DNA of 64,000 nucleotides. Origin: Pedobacter cryoconitis (GTDB lineage Bacteria > Bacteroidota > Bacteroidia > Sphingobacteriales > Sphingobacteriaceae). Under the pieces are notes generated by a model. The model was not told where the DNA came from and ran no database searches. It saw only the letters and a program-made list of their open reading frames with translations. Of this stretch, positions 33,181 to 42,164 are shown piece by piece (within the stretch, counting starts at the first letter, position 1; each line of letters opens with the position of its first letter). The position numbers were made by a program, and so were the translations under genes. The stretch is from NCBI RefSeq assembly GCF_014200605.1, contig NZ_JACHCE010000013.1, positions 1 to 64,000 of the forward strand, written 5' to 3'.

Positions 33181-33759
33181 ATGTTTAGCAAGAAGAAAAC
33201 AAACGATACAGAAAATCCTATTACGGAAAATACTGCTGAAGAGCAGTTGAACACAGAGCTTACAGATGACGCGAATGCGGATACTATCACAGAACCTGTT
33301 GTGGAAATCTCTGCTGAAGAGCAATTGAAACTTGATAACGCAGCATTAAATGACAAATATCTTCGTCTTTTTGCCGAGTTTGATAATTTCAAGAGACGTA
33401 CACAAAAAGAGCGTGTTGAGCTTTTACAGACTGCTGGTAAGGATGTAATTGTTTCTATGCTTCCTGTTCTGGATGATTTTGACCGCGCAAATAAAGCGAC
33501 TGAAAATGCTACTGATATCAGTGCAATCCGTGAAGGTATCCAATTGGTACATACCAAACTGAAAAGCATTCTGAGCCAGAAAGGCTTAAAAGAAATGGAA
33601 AGTATCAATTTAGCTTTTGATACAGACCACCATGAAGCAATCACTAAAGTTCCTGCACCAACTGAAGAGTTGAAAGGAAAAGTTATAGATGAATTAGAAA
33701 AAGGATACACTTTAAATGACAAAGTTATACGCTTTGCAAAAGTAGTTGTAGGTAGTTAA
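33181..33759 (+). CDS. grpE: Nucleotide exchange factor GrpE
   Basis: A 192-aa co-chaperone that releases ADP from DnaK. After an acidic low-complexity N terminus comes the long helix (KYLRLFAEFDNFKRRTQKER) and the C-terminal beta domain ending GYTLNDKVIRFAKVVVG. A 19-base near-repeat in the N-terminal part encodes AEEQL twice. It lies 2 bp before dnaJ; dnaK is not in this window. Confidence 0.95.
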   Translation: MFSKKKTNDTENPITENTAEEQLNTELTDDANADTITEPVVEISAEEQLKLDNAALNDKYLRLFAEFDNFKRRTQKERVELLQTAGKDVIVSMLPVLDDFDRANKATENATDISAIREGIQLVHTKLKSILSQKGLKEMESINLAFDTDHHEAITKVPAPTEELKGKVIDELEKGYTLNDKVIRFAKVVVGS

Positions 33760-33761
33760 TT

Positions 33762-34937
33762 ATGAGTAAGAGAGATTATTACGATATCCTTGGTGTAAGC
33801 AAAAGTTCTTCTCCGGAAGAAATCAAGAAAGCTTACAGAAAGCTGGCGATTAAATTCCATCCGGACAAAAACCCTGATGACCATACTGCTGAGGATAAAT
33901 TTAAGGAAGCTGCTGAAGCTTACGAGATTTTAAGTAACCCGGAGAAAAAACAACGCTATGATCATTATGGTCATGCAGGCGTTGGAGGAGCTTCGGGCGG
34001 CGGTGGCGGTTATGGCGGCGGCGGCATGAACATGGAAGATATTTTCAGCCAGTTTGGTGATATCTTTGGTAATGGCGGCGGCGGCGGCAGTCCTTTCGAT
34101 AGCTTTTTTGGCGGACAGCAGCAACGCAGCAGCGGCAGACGGGTAGCTAAGGGTTCTAATCTTCGTATTAAAGTCAAACTTACCCTTGAAGAAATCGCGC
34201 ATGGCGCAGAGAAAAAAATAAAGGTTAATAAACAAATCGTTTGTAAAACCTGTGATGGTTCCGGAGCTAAGGACAAATCTTCTATCAGCACTTGTAAAAC
34301 TTGTGGTGGCAGTGGCTCTGTGCGCAGAGTAACCAATACCATTTTAGGCCAGATGCAGACTACCTCTACCTGCCCTACCTGTAACGGCGCAGGTTCACAG
34401 ATCACTTCTAAATGTACGTCATGTCATGGTGAAGGAACTGTACGTGGTGAAGAAACGATTACGATCAATATTCCTGCAGGTGTAAGTGATGGTATGCAAT
34501 TAAGCATGAGCGGAAAAGGTAATGCAGCGCCTAATGGTGGTATCCCTGGTGATCTGATCATTCTGATTGAAGAAATCCCTCATGAAACATTGAAACGTGA
34601 AGGGAACAATATCGTTTATGATTTGCACTTAAGTATCATTGATGCTGCTTTAGGTTATAGTGCCGAAGTACCAACAATTGATGGTAAAGCCAAAATCAAA
34701 ATCGAACCGGGTACACAAAGCGGAAAATTATTACGCCTGAAAGGCAAAGGTATTCCTGAAGTGAATTCTTATCACCGTGGTGATCAGATTATCCATGTGA
34801 ATATCTGGACTCCAAAGGCCCTGAGCAGTGAAGAACGGAATATGCTGGAGAAACTACGTGAATCTCCAAATTTCAAACCTCAGCCAGGTAAAAATGACAA
34901 GAGTTTCTTTGAAAAAATGAAAGAATACTTCGAGTAA
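33762..34937 (+). CDS. dnaJ: Chaperone protein DnaJ (type I)
   Basis: A 391-aa Hsp40. The J domain has YYDILGVSKSSSPEEIKKAY and the HPD triad (FHPDKNPDD); a Gly-rich linker follows (about 70-115), then four zinc repeats CKTCDGSG, CKTCGGSG, CPTCNGAG and CTSCHGEG, and the C-terminal substrate domains. It makes an operon with grpE and ends at a terminator. Confidence 0.97.
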   Translation: MSKRDYYDILGVSKSSSPEEIKKAYRKLAIKFHPDKNPDDHTAEDKFKEAAEAYEILSNPEKKQRYDHYGHAGVGGASGGGGGYGGGGMNMEDIFSQFGDIFGNGGGGGSPFDSFFGGQQQRSSGRRVAKGSNLRIKVKLTLEEIAHGAEKKIKVNKQIVCKTCDGSGAKDKSSISTCKTCGGSGSVRRVTNTILGQMQTTSTCPTCNGAGSQITSKCTSCHGEGTVRGEETITINIPAGVSDGMQLSMSGKGNAAPNGGIPGDLIILIEEIPHETLKREGNNIVYDLHLSIIDAALGYSAEVPTIDGKAKIKIEPGTQSGKLLRLKGKGIPEVNSYHRGDQIIHVNIWTPKALSSEERNMLEKLRESPNFKPQPGKNDKSFFEKMKEYFE

Positions 34938-34956
34938 AATAAATAAAAAGAGAAGA

Positions 34957-34991
34957 CAGGCTGTATCCCAAAGATGCAGCCTGTTTTTTTA
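34957..34991 (+). terminator. Terminator of grpE-dnaJ
   Basis: ACAGGCTG pairs with CAGCCTGT and is followed by TTTTTTT; it begins 19 bp past the dnaJ stop. Confidence 0.85.
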
Positions 34992-35037
34992 TGTCAAAAC
35001 TTTGCTCCCGGGCTGTTGTTTAATTTGAAAACAGCAT

Positions 35038-35781
35038 ATGAACGGAAATCAGGTTATAGACTGGAGAATTGGCTGCTCAGGCTATTATTATAAAGAGTGG
35101 AAGGATATTTTTTATCCTGCAGGCTTACCTCAAAAAGATTGGTTTGGTTATTACTGCCAGCATTTTAATACGATAGAGATCAATTCTTCTTTTTACAAAC
35201 AGCCTTCTTTAAAAAGCTTTAATACCTGGTATGACCAAAGCCCTGCTGATTTTCTTTTTACTATTAAAGCGCCCCGTACCATTACACATTATAATAAATT
35301 CCACGATTCAGCCGGTTTAATTTCTGATTTCTATCAAATGATTAAGAAGGGGCTCCGCGACAAACTGGGCTGTGTTTTGTTTCAGCTCCCTCCTTCTTTC
35401 AGCTATACAGAAGAAAGACTTTCTCTGCTGCTCAACAACCTGGATCCGGCATTGAACAATGTCATTGAATTTAGGCATATCAGCTGGTGGAATAATACGG
35501 TGATGACCGAATTTAAAAATAACCAGCTGACTTTTAGCGGTCTGAGTTATCCTTCGGCCCTGCCAGACGGGACTATTCAGTTTAACAATCCCGTTTACTA
35601 CCGTTTTCATGGCAAACCTATTCTCTATAAATCTCTTTACACTGAGCAGGAAATAATTACATTCGCTAAGTCTATTATGCCCGGAACTAAACAAGTATTT
35701 GTATATTTCAACAATACCTGGGGCGAATCGGCACTGACCAATGCAAAACAATTGATTGCATTGAAAGATTTGAAACTGTAA
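35038..35781 (+). CDS. DUF72 domain protein (YecE-like)
   Basis: A 247-aa TIM-barrel protein of the DUF72/YecE family, function unknown. Family marks are the opening WRIGCSGYYYKEWKDIFYP, the NTIEINSSFYKQPS segment, FTIKAPRTITH, LGCVLFQLPPSF, and the late VYYRFHGK and VFVYFNNTWGESALTNA. Length is normal. The gene is single, between the dnaJ terminator and the ABC exporter genes. Confidence 0.9.
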   Translation: MNGNQVIDWRIGCSGYYYKEWKDIFYPAGLPQKDWFGYYCQHFNTIEINSSFYKQPSLKSFNTWYDQSPADFLFTIKAPRTITHYNKFHDSAGLISDFYQMIKKGLRDKLGCVLFQLPPSFSYTEERLSLLLNNLDPALNNVIEFRHISWWNNTVMTEFKNNQLTFSGLSYPSALPDGTIQFNNPVYYRFHGKPILYKSLYTEQEIITFAKSIMPGTKQVFVYFNNTWGESALTNAKQLIALKDLKL

Positions 35782-35834
35782 CATTTTGCCATAATCTGGT
35801 CTAATGACCAACTAAAAACTAAATTAAAGAACAA

Positions 35835-36740
35835 ATGCTTAACGTAAATAATATTGTTAAACAATATGCTACGCATCTTGCTCTGGACGACGTGAGTCTG
35901 AGTGTAGAACAAGGCAAGATCTTCGGCTTGCTGGGCCCCAATGGCGCAGGTAAAACATCTCTTATCAGAATTATCACACAAATTACTGCACCAGACAGCG
36001 GTGAGGTCATTTTTAATGGACAGCGTTTAAATGCTTCCCATATTTCGCAAATCGGATATCTTCCGGAAGAACGCGGCCTGTACAAGAAAATGGAGATTGG
36101 GGAACAGGTAATGTACCTGGCCAAACTGAAAGGCATGAGTTCGGCCGAAGCTACAAAAAGAGTCAGGTACTGGTTTGAAAAACTGGAAATGGGAAGTTGG
36201 TGGAATAAAAAAGTGGAGGATTTAAGTAAGGGTATGCAGCAAAAAGTACAGTTTGTAGCTACTGTTTTACATGAACCGGAATTGATTATCCTGGATGAAC
36301 CTTTTTCTGGTTTTGATCCTGTAAATGCAGATATTATAAAAAATGAAATCCTGGAACTGAATAAACAGGGTGCAACCTTTATCTTCTCTACACACCGCAT
36401 GGAATCTGTAGAAGAATTATGTGATAGTATTGCACTGATCCATCATTCTAAAAAAATACTTGATGGTTCTGTAGCTGAAATCAAAGAGAAATACAGAAAC
36501 AATACTTACTGGGTAGAATATGATGGTGAATATAATCCTGTTTCAGGAGCCGGTATATTCGATGTGCTGCAAAAAGATGTGCATAAAGGTAAAACTACAT
36601 TGAAGGTGCAGTTAATGGAAGGAAAGACTGCTAATGAGTTGTTATCTGTATTACTGCCTGTAGTGAATATTCACCGTCTGGATGAGGTCATACCAACCAT
36701 GAATGATATTTTTATTGATCAGGTTAAACAAAAAAATTAA
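35835..36740 (+). CDS. ABC transporter ATP-binding protein (NatA/CcmA-like)
   Basis: A 301-aa ABC ATPase with Walker A GPNGAGKTSL, signature LSKGMQQKVQFVA, Walker B LIILDEPFSGFDP and the H-loop His in FSTHRME. The C-terminal extension of about 80 residues (DUF4162-like) is typical of NatA/YhaQ exporters. It is 4 bp before the permease at 36745, and the two form an exporter of unknown substrate. Confidence 0.92.
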   Translation: MLNVNNIVKQYATHLALDDVSLSVEQGKIFGLLGPNGAGKTSLIRIITQITAPDSGEVIFNGQRLNASHISQIGYLPEERGLYKKMEIGEQVMYLAKLKGMSSAEATKRVRYWFEKLEMGSWWNKKVEDLSKGMQQKVQFVATVLHEPELIILDEPFSGFDPVNADIIKNEILELNKQGATFIFSTHRMESVEELCDSIALIHHSKKILDGSVAEIKEKYRNNTYWVEYDGEYNPVSGAGIFDVLQKDVHKGKTTLKVQLMEGKTANELLSVLLPVVNIHRLDEVIPTMNDIFIDQVKQKN

Positions 36741-36744
36741 CGTT

Positions 36745-38088
36745 ATGCACAAGATTTTACTCATTATACAAAGAGAATACCTAAGCCGGGTCAGAAAAAA
36801 ATCATTCATCGTCATGACCTTGCTGACACCAATAATTGTTGCAGGTTTTTACGGTCTGCTTATTTATTTTTCTATACAGGGTGCTTCCTCTACAAATAAT
36901 AAGATTGCGGTGGTCAGTGAAAATAAAACGCTGACTGAACAACTGGCTTCTACAAAGAATACTTCTTATGTTTATGTCAATAAATCACTGGCAGAAATGA
37001 AATCCAGTCTTGGAAAAGATGGTTTTGATTATATTCTTTATCTTCCGGATTTTAGTCTGGATGCTCCGGCTGGTATACAGCTTTTAGGCACCAAGCAGGC
37101 AGGCTTATCCATGAATAGCAAAGTGGTAGATGATGTAGAAAATGCAATCCGGATTCAGAAACTTAAAGCAAGCGGAATTGCACAGGAAGATCTTGATAAA
37201 CTGAAATCTTCGGTCAATATTGATAACAAGAAAATAAATGATTCGGGAGAGGAAGAAGATTCCAGTGCAGGGGCTACCACAATTATTGGTTCGGCAGCCG
37301 GTATCCTGATGTTCATGTTTATTTTAATTTATGGTATTCAGGTGATGCGTGGTGTGATTGAGGAGAAAACAAGCAGAATTATTGAGGTGATGATTTCTTC
37401 GGTAAAACCATTTCAACTGATGATGGGGAAAATCATTGGCATTGCCCTGGTAGGACTCACACAATTTATACTTTGGATTTTACTGTCAGCATCAATTTCT
37501 ACTGTAGCTGTCAAAGCTTTTGTAGATAAGAAAGACTTACAGCAAACTGCTGTTTCTGCTGTACAGGCAAATACTGCACAAGCAAAAACAGGCAGTGCGA
37601 TAGAAAAGCAGGTTACAGATGGTGGCCCTATTGCTTATGTACAAAAAAGTATGGCCAATCTTGATTTGACTAAGATTTTACTGGTTTTCATCTTTTTCTT
37701 TATCGGGGGCTATTTATTCTATAGTGCACTTTATGCAGCAATAGGTTCGGCAGTGGACAGTGAAACAGAAACACAGCAATTTATAATGCCCGTGATGATG
37801 CCGCTGACACTTGGTTATGTATTGTCATTAAGTGTAGTTACGAATGATCCTTATGGTAATATTGCCTTCTGGTTATCGATGATTCCTTTTACCTCCCCTA
37901 TCGCTATGATGGTCAGATTGCCTTATGGTGTGCCCGACTGGCAATTAGCTTTATCTATGGTTCTACTGGTAGTGGGCTTTATCGGAACAGTATGGGTAGC
38001 TTCAAGAATATACAGAGTGGGTATATTGATGTATGGCAAAAAGACCAGCCTGAAAGAGATGCTCAAGTGGTTTACGTATAAGAATTAA
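36745..38088 (+). CDS. ABC transporter permease (NatB/YhaP-like)
   Basis: A 447-aa membrane protein of the ABC-2 type: one N-terminal helix (SFIVMTLLTPIIVAGFYGLL), a large external domain of about 150 residues, then five or so helices, with the diagnostic GVIEEKTSRIIEVMISSVKPFQLMMGK before the second. The frame starts earlier (36703), within the ATPase gene; the ATG at 36745 is preferred. It is paired with the ATPase immediately upstream. Confidence 0.9.
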   Translation: MHKILLIIQREYLSRVRKKSFIVMTLLTPIIVAGFYGLLIYFSIQGASSTNNKIAVVSENKTLTEQLASTKNTSYVYVNKSLAEMKSSLGKDGFDYILYLPDFSLDAPAGIQLLGTKQAGLSMNSKVVDDVENAIRIQKLKASGIAQEDLDKLKSSVNIDNKKINDSGEEEDSSAGATTIIGSAAGILMFMFILIYGIQVMRGVIEEKTSRIIEVMISSVKPFQLMMGKIIGIALVGLTQFILWILLSASISTVAVKAFVDKKDLQQTAVSAVQANTAQAKTGSAIEKQVTDGGPIAYVQKSMANLDLTKILLVFIFFFIGGYLFYSALYAAIGSAVDSETETQQFIMPVMMPLTLGYVLSLSVVTNDPYGNIAFWLSMIPFTSPIAMMVRLPYGVPDWQLALSMVLLVVGFIGTVWVASRIYRVGILMYGKKTSLKEMLKWFTYKN

Positions 38089-38096
38089 AAAATTAT

Positions 38097-38134
38097 AAAA
38101 GGATCTTTAACTAAAATTGGTTAAAGATCCTTTT
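38097..38134 (+). terminator. Terminator of the ABC exporter pair
   Basis: AAAAGGATCTTTAAC pairs perfectly with GTTAAAGATCCTTTT around an 8-base loop, 8 bp past the stop. Confidence 0.85.
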
Positions 38135-38157
38135 GACAATATTAGCAGGACGAATAG

Positions 38158-39087
38158 ATGAGAGCAGCAGTTATTGACTTAGGGACAAATACTTTTCACT
38201 TGATTATAGCAGACCTTAGTCCTGCTGGCGTTGAGGTAATTTATAAAACGAATTTACCGGTACAATTAGGACAGGGACGCATTAATGAGAATATTATTAC
38301 TCCCGAAGCTTTTGAGCGTGGTATACAGGCGCTGAAAGGCTTTAAAAAAGAAATAGATACACATCAGGTAAAAATAGTCAGGGCAATCGCAACTTCTGCC
38401 ATAAGAAGTGCTGCAAATGGAAAGGACTTTGTTATAGCGGCCCTGAGAATAGCCGGAATAGCTATTGAAGTAATCAGCGGTCATGATGAAGCTGCTTTTA
38501 TCTTTAACGGGGTGAAAGCTACAGGTGTGATTCAACAACAATCACTGATTATGGACATTGGTGGTGGCAGTACAGAATTTATTATCTGCAATCCTGACGG
38601 TCCTTTATGGAAGAAAAGTTATAATATTGGAGCCGCAAGATTATTACAGGCTTATTTTCATACTGATCCTATCAGTTCAGCAGATCAGTCTGCAATAAGA
38701 AATCATCTGGATGAAGAACTTGCGGATCTGAAAACAGCCTGCCAAAAATATTTGCCTCAGGTTTTGATAGGCTCTGCAGGTGCTTTTGAAACTTTTGCCG
38801 CCATGTTACTGAAGGATGCTGATTTAAAAACGCTGAGTTCAGCTAGCCTTGATATAGCCGGTTACCATGATCTTTCTGAACAACTGATTGCTTCTACACA
38901 CGCTGAAAGGGCTGCAATGCCTAATCTGATTTCACTCCGGGTGGATATGATTGTGGTTGCTGCGCTGCTAACTAATTATGTAATTAGCGAAACAGGTTTA
39001 AAAGCAATCAGTTTATCGACTTATGATTTAAAAATGGGGGTATTATACCAGGTTTGGGAAGATCAGAAATTTGATAGCTCTAAATAA
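38158..39087 (+). CDS. Ppx/GppA family phosphatase
   Basis: A 309-aa ASKHA-fold enzyme acting on polyphosphate or pppGpp. It has the phosphate loop VIDLGTNTFHLIIAD, the IRAIATSAIRSAANG stretch, and the second loop IMDIGGGSTEFII. Only the core domain is present; the C-terminal HD part of E. coli Ppx is absent, as in many short members. Its 3' end overlaps the convergent maf by 25 bases. Confidence 0.92.
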   Translation: MRAAVIDLGTNTFHLIIADLSPAGVEVIYKTNLPVQLGQGRINENIITPEAFERGIQALKGFKKEIDTHQVKIVRAIATSAIRSAANGKDFVIAALRIAGIAIEVISGHDEAAFIFNGVKATGVIQQQSLIMDIGGGSTEFIICNPDGPLWKKSYNIGAARLLQAYFHTDPISSADQSAIRNHLDEELADLKTACQKYLPQVLIGSAGAFETFAAMLLKDADLKTLSSASLDIAGYHDLSEQLIASTHAERAAMPNLISLRVDMIVVAALLTNYVISETGLKAISLSTYDLKMGVLYQVWEDQKFDSSK

Positions 39088-39632
39088 AGTTTTTCGGTAG
39101 GTAAGCCCATTACATTGGTATAAGAACCTTCAATTTTCTCTACAGCTATAAATCCAAGCCAATCCTGGATACCATAAGATCCTGCTTTATCCAGTGGATT
39201 ATATTTATTGATATAGTGCTCGATTTCTTCTGTAGTCAATACCCTGAAACGCACCTCTGTACGGTCAAAAAAGGTTTTAAACTTGTCTTTATAAGCCAGG
39301 CTTACCCCTGTATATACCTGGTGACTGGTTCCTGATAATTTTTCAAGCATCACCTTTGCATGGTCAGCATCTGTTGGTTTACCTAATATTTCGCCATTAT
39401 AAGCGACTATCGTATCCGCTGTGATGACCAGGTTTGACAATCTTTCTTCGACAAATGCCATTGCTTTTTTTTCTGAGATATAACAGGCGATTGCTTCTGG
39501 TGAAAGATGTTCAGGATAACTCTCGTCTACATCTTTCAGTAATACTTTAAAGTCGAGCCCCATCAATTGCATCAGTTCTTGTCTGCGGGGTGATTTAGAA
39601 GCCAGAATAAGCGGAGTTGTTTGCTTGTACAT
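39063..39632 (-). CDS. maf: Maf-like nucleotide pyrophosphatase
   Basis: A 189-aa house-cleaning enzyme that hydrolyses non-canonical nucleoside triphosphates (dTTP/UTP type). It shows LILASKSPRRQELMQLMG, DESYP, VITADTIVAYNGEILGKP and the late YGIQDWLGFIAVEKIEGSYTN motif. It is convergent with the Ppx/GppA gene. Confidence 0.94.
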   Translation of the reverse strand: MYKQTTPLILASKSPRRQELMQLMGLDFKVLLKDVDESYPEHLSPEAIACYISEKKAMAFVEERLSNLVITADTIVAYNGEILGKPTDADHAKVMLEKLSGTSHQVYTGVSLAYKDKFKTFFDRTEVRFRVLTTEEIEHYINKYNPLDKAGSYGIQDWLGFIAVEKIEGSYTNVMGLPTEKLYLELSNF

Positions 39633-39650
39633 ATTTATTTTTTGCGCTAA

Positions 39651-39686
39651 AATAATAAAAGCGGCCCAAAGCCGCTTCTATTATTT
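39651..39686 (-). terminator. Terminator of the Spy-like gene
   Basis: AATAATAAAAGCGGC with GCCGCTTCTATTATT forms a long stem with one bulge. It lies 47 bp past the stop of the minus-strand gene at 39733. Confidence 0.7.
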
Positions 39687-39732
39687 GATATTTAGCTATT
39701 CAGATGACTGATTGCTTATCTATAAAATCTGT

Positions 39733-40131
39733 TTAGTTATCGGCTGGTTTGTTATCTCCTTGTCCACCGCCTCTGTTTTTCATTGCATTTCTTCTTTCTT
39801 CCAGAAAAGTCTCATAAGCTTTTTTCTGATCTTCAGTCAATACTGCTTTGATTTTCTCATTGTTTCCCTGCATCAGCGCCATCATTTTTGTACGCATTGC
39901 TTTTCTATCATCGCCCGCTTCTTCACGTGCCTTGTTCATCTGAGTGTTCTGATCTAAAAGGATATCATGAACTTTTGTTTGCTGGTCAGCGGTTAGCGTT
40001 AACTTTTCAGTAAGCTGAGCTGTAGCTTTTGTTGCTCTTTCTTCTGGCGTACCACCACGATTGCCACCTTGTGCATGTGCAAAAGTTATTACACCGAATA
40101 ACATTCCGCAAATCATCAATAATTTCTTCAT
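39733..40131 (-). CDS. Secreted Spy/CpxP-like helical protein
   Basis: A 132-aa protein with a signal peptide (KKLLMICGMLFGVITFAHA, cleavage likely after AHA), then a helical LTxxQ domain: TEKLTLTADQQTKVHDILLD and IKAVLTEDQKKAYETFLEER contain the paired LT-DQ signatures of Spy/CpxP periplasmic chaperones. The tail is Gly/Arg rich (KNRGGGQGDN). Heavy-metal-sensor or DUF4890 proteins are close alternatives. TATCTTTA at 17-24 bases upstream is a near-consensus -7 box. Confidence 0.82.
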   Translation of the reverse strand: MKKLLMICGMLFGVITFAHAQGGNRGGTPEERATKATAQLTEKLTLTADQQTKVHDILLDQNTQMNKAREEAGDDRKAMRTKMMALMQGNNEKIKAVLTEDQKKAYETFLEERRNAMKNRGGGQGDNKPADN

Positions 40132-40217
40132 ATCTATTCTTTATTTTTAAAGATAGAGTTCAGAATTAAAGAAAGGTTTAAAAGCCTGTGTAAATTTGAA
40201 GTATAAAATTGTGTAAT

Positions 40218-40745
40218 TTATTTACTGGAGTCGGCCGCTGATGGGTTGGCATCAAACCATTTCCCCTGTATTCTAAGGACTTTTTCTATTACATCCCTCG
40301 CTGCTGTTTTACCACCATTAAAAGGTGAAATATACGCGCTGATTGCTTTGATATCAGAACAGGCATCTGCCGGACAGGTTGGAATACCAACCAGCTTCAT
40401 CACATTCAGATCGGGAATATCATCCCCCATGTATAAGACCTGCTTCGCTTTGATATTATAGATTTCCAGGTAATCATTGAATACGTCAACTTTATCAGAA
40501 ACACCCAAAAAGACATCAGGTATACCTAAACCTTCAAAGCGTTTTTCCATAGCCTGACCACGGCCTCCGGAAATAATACAGACATGGTATCCTTTTTTAA
40601 CGGCCAGCTGTAAAGCATAGCCGTCTTTAATATTGAAAGTACGCATCAACTCTCCGGAATCCGTAGCAATGACATCTCCATTAGTTAAAACGCCATCGAC
40701 ATCAAAAATAAATGTCGTAATTCCTTTGAGTTTTTGCAGTAACAT
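40218..40745 (-). CDS. kdsC: HAD phosphatase, KdsC type (3-deoxy-D-manno-octulosonate 8-phosphate phosphatase)
   Basis: A 175-aa HAD enzyme of class C0 with FIFDVDGVLTNGD (nucleophile Asp), IISGGRGQAMEKR, and MGDDIPDLNVMKLVGIPTCPADA. This ending is typical of KDO-8-phosphate phosphatase, which makes KDO for lipopolysaccharide. The nucleotide-sugar variant (N-acylneuraminate phosphatase) is the alternative. It begins 0 bases after the iscX stop, and the two are translated together. Confidence 0.88.
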   Translation of the reverse strand: MLLQKLKGITTFIFDVDGVLTNGDVIATDSGELMRTFNIKDGYALQLAVKKGYHVCIISGGRGQAMEKRFEGLGIPDVFLGVSDKVDVFNDYLEIYNIKAKQVLYMGDDIPDLNVMKLVGIPTCPADACSDIKAISAYISPFNGGKTAARDVIEKVLRIQGKWFDANPSAADSSK

Positions 40746-40988
40746 TTAATCCTGGTTATCTCTCCATTCATAAACCCAGGCAGACTGGATCTGCTCCAGA
40801 TGACCTTCATTGCTTTCTTCTCTTGTACCTTTGAAATTAGGTAATGAAAGAACCCAGTCAACCAATTCAGTAAACCTGATACGGTAGATTTTAGATTCGT
40901 TAAAATCATCACCAAATTTTTCATATAATTCCTGAGCAATATCTTCGTGATCTTGCCAGTGAATAGGTAAAGCAAACTTATCCTGCAT
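40746..40988 (-). CDS. iscX: Fe-S cluster assembly protein IscX
   Basis: An 80-aa acidic protein of the IscX/YfhJ type, which binds iron and IscS and tunes cluster assembly. The start LPIHWQDHEDIAQELYEKFG, the central IRFTELVDWVLSLPNFKG and the end SNEGHLEQIQSAWVYEW align with the family. It lies 26 bp behind the [2Fe-2S] ferredoxin gene, as in classic isc operons (fdx-iscX), although iscS/U/A are not in the window. Confidence 0.9.
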   Translation of the reverse strand: MQDKFALPIHWQDHEDIAQELYEKFGDDFNESKIYRIRFTELVDWVLSLPNFKGTREESNEGHLEQIQSAWVYEWRDNQD

Positions 40989-41014
40989 GTTTTTCTTTGT
41001 TTATTTTTTATTTA

Positions 41015-41347
41015 TTAATGGCCTAAAAATTCTGACTGGTCAGGAATAGTAACTTCTATATTTCCGTTAATCACTACACACTGGCAACCTAACCGGGAAG
41101 AGATCTTAGGGCTTACTGCCCTGTCAATAAAGTCTTCTTCTTTGTCAGATATTTCCTGAATGTTGTCCATTCCCTTAGTCACATATACATGACAGGTACT
41201 GCAACCGCAAACACCGCCGCAGTTATGTTGTAAGTCTATTCCATTGTCGAGGCAAACTTCCAGAACAGATTCTCCGCCTGCAATTGGTAATTGAATCTGT
41301 GATTTACCTTTTTCTTCGAAATTGACTGTTAATTGATAAATATTCAT
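41015..41347 (-). CDS. fdx: [2Fe-2S] ferredoxin, adrenodoxin/ISC type
   Basis: A 110-aa ferredoxin. Cluster cysteines are in HNCGGVCGCSTCHVYV (C-x5-C-x2-C) with the fourth in SRLGCQCVV. The ISRLGCQ style tail is of the vertebrate/ISC type, which supplies electrons for cluster assembly. The frame also offers a TTG at 41359, but that sits in the promoter box (41357-41364), so the ATG at 41347 is used. It is followed by iscX and kdsC. Confidence 0.92.
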   Translation of the reverse strand: MNIYQLTVNFEEKGKSQIQLPIAGGESVLEVCLDNGIDLQHNCGGVCGCSTCHVYVTKGMDNIQEISDKEEDFIDRAVSPKISSRLGCQCVVINGNIEVTIPDQSEFLGH

Positions 41348-41356
41348 AATTGTTCT

Positions 41357-41364
41357 CAAAAATA
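41357..41364 (-). promoter_or_regulatory. -7 promoter box of fdx-iscX-kdsC
   Basis: The minus strand reads TATTTTTG, a TAnnTTTG match ending 9 bases before the ATG. The 13 bases from here to the start (TATTTTTGAGAAC) are identical to those upstream of dnaN. Confidence 0.55.
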
Positions 41365-41386
41365 AGAAGCAAAAACCGCAATTCTG

Positions 41387-42151
41387 TTATAGATGCGTTT
41401 TTTTAATGCTATTACTTAAAGTTTCATAGATGTTTTGCAATCCAGGCGTTCCTTTCAGCAAATCAAGATGTTTTTCTATAGTTTTCTGGTCGTTTCTACT
41501 AGCAGGGCCTGTCTGTGCTTCAGCTGGTTTTGTAGATTGCACTTTTTCTGCAGTTTCCAGAATTAAAGGTTTTAATAAATCGAACTTAAGATTGTGCTGC
41601 TCCAGTAATTCGCTGCTCAGCTGATACAAATGATTGCTGAAATTACAGGCTATCACGGCAGCAAGGTGCAAAATAACACGTTGCGCCGAACTAACTATAG
41701 AAACATTTGGGCTTAATAACTGCGCAATGACCCTGATCTTCTCTAAAGTATTTTCCTGATCTGCCTCAATACATAAGGGTACAAGGGTCATATCTACCGC
41801 TTTCGATTTGGAGAAAGTCTGCAAAGGGTATATAACTCCATAGCCATTTTTCACGTTAGCAAGCACACTCATCGGGGTTGCCCCTGAAGTATGCACAACT
41901 ACACCCTTTACCTCAGTTAAATGTGCTGCAACCGAAGCTATCGCATCATCCTTTACCGCAATCAGGTAACAATCAGCAGAACGATCCAGATCGTCCCAAT
42001 TGCTGATTGGTGTTGCTTTTGTTAATGCTGCAAGAATCTCTGCATTTTTATTATCATGGCTCCAGACCTGAACAATGTCTGCACCTATCGCTTTTAAAGC
42101 AATGGCAAAATGTGTTGCCACATTTCCCGAACCTATGCAAACAATGTTCAT
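41387..42151 (-). CDS. Rossmann-like and DUF2520 domain protein
   Basis: A 254-aa NAD(P)-binding protein. The N terminus has IVCIGSGNVATHFAIALKAIG (dinucleotide loop), the middle VVHTSGATPMSVL, and the C-terminal DUF2520 part carries HLAAVIACNFSNHLYQLS and the TGPASRNDQKTIEKHL stretch. It resembles pyrroline-carboxylate or F420-dependent reductases, but the substrate is unknown. It is 13 bp downstream of ccmF, probably in the same transcript. Confidence 0.87.
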   Translation of the reverse strand: MNIVCIGSGNVATHFAIALKAIGADIVQVWSHDNKNAEILAALTKATPISNWDDLDRSADCYLIAVKDDAIASVAAHLTEVKGVVVHTSGATPMSVLANVKNGYGVIYPLQTFSKSKAVDMTLVPLCIEADQENTLEKIRVIAQLLSPNVSIVSSAQRVILHLAAVIACNFSNHLYQLSSELLEQHNLKFDLLKPLILETAEKVQSTKPAEAQTGPASRNDQKTIEKHLDLLKGTPGLQNIYETLSNSIKKTHL

Positions 42152-42164
42152 TTCAGATAGATCC

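Noticed and set aside
33980..34130. GGC-rich repeat tract
   Set aside because: It encodes the glycine-rich linker of DnaJ and is ordinary for that family.
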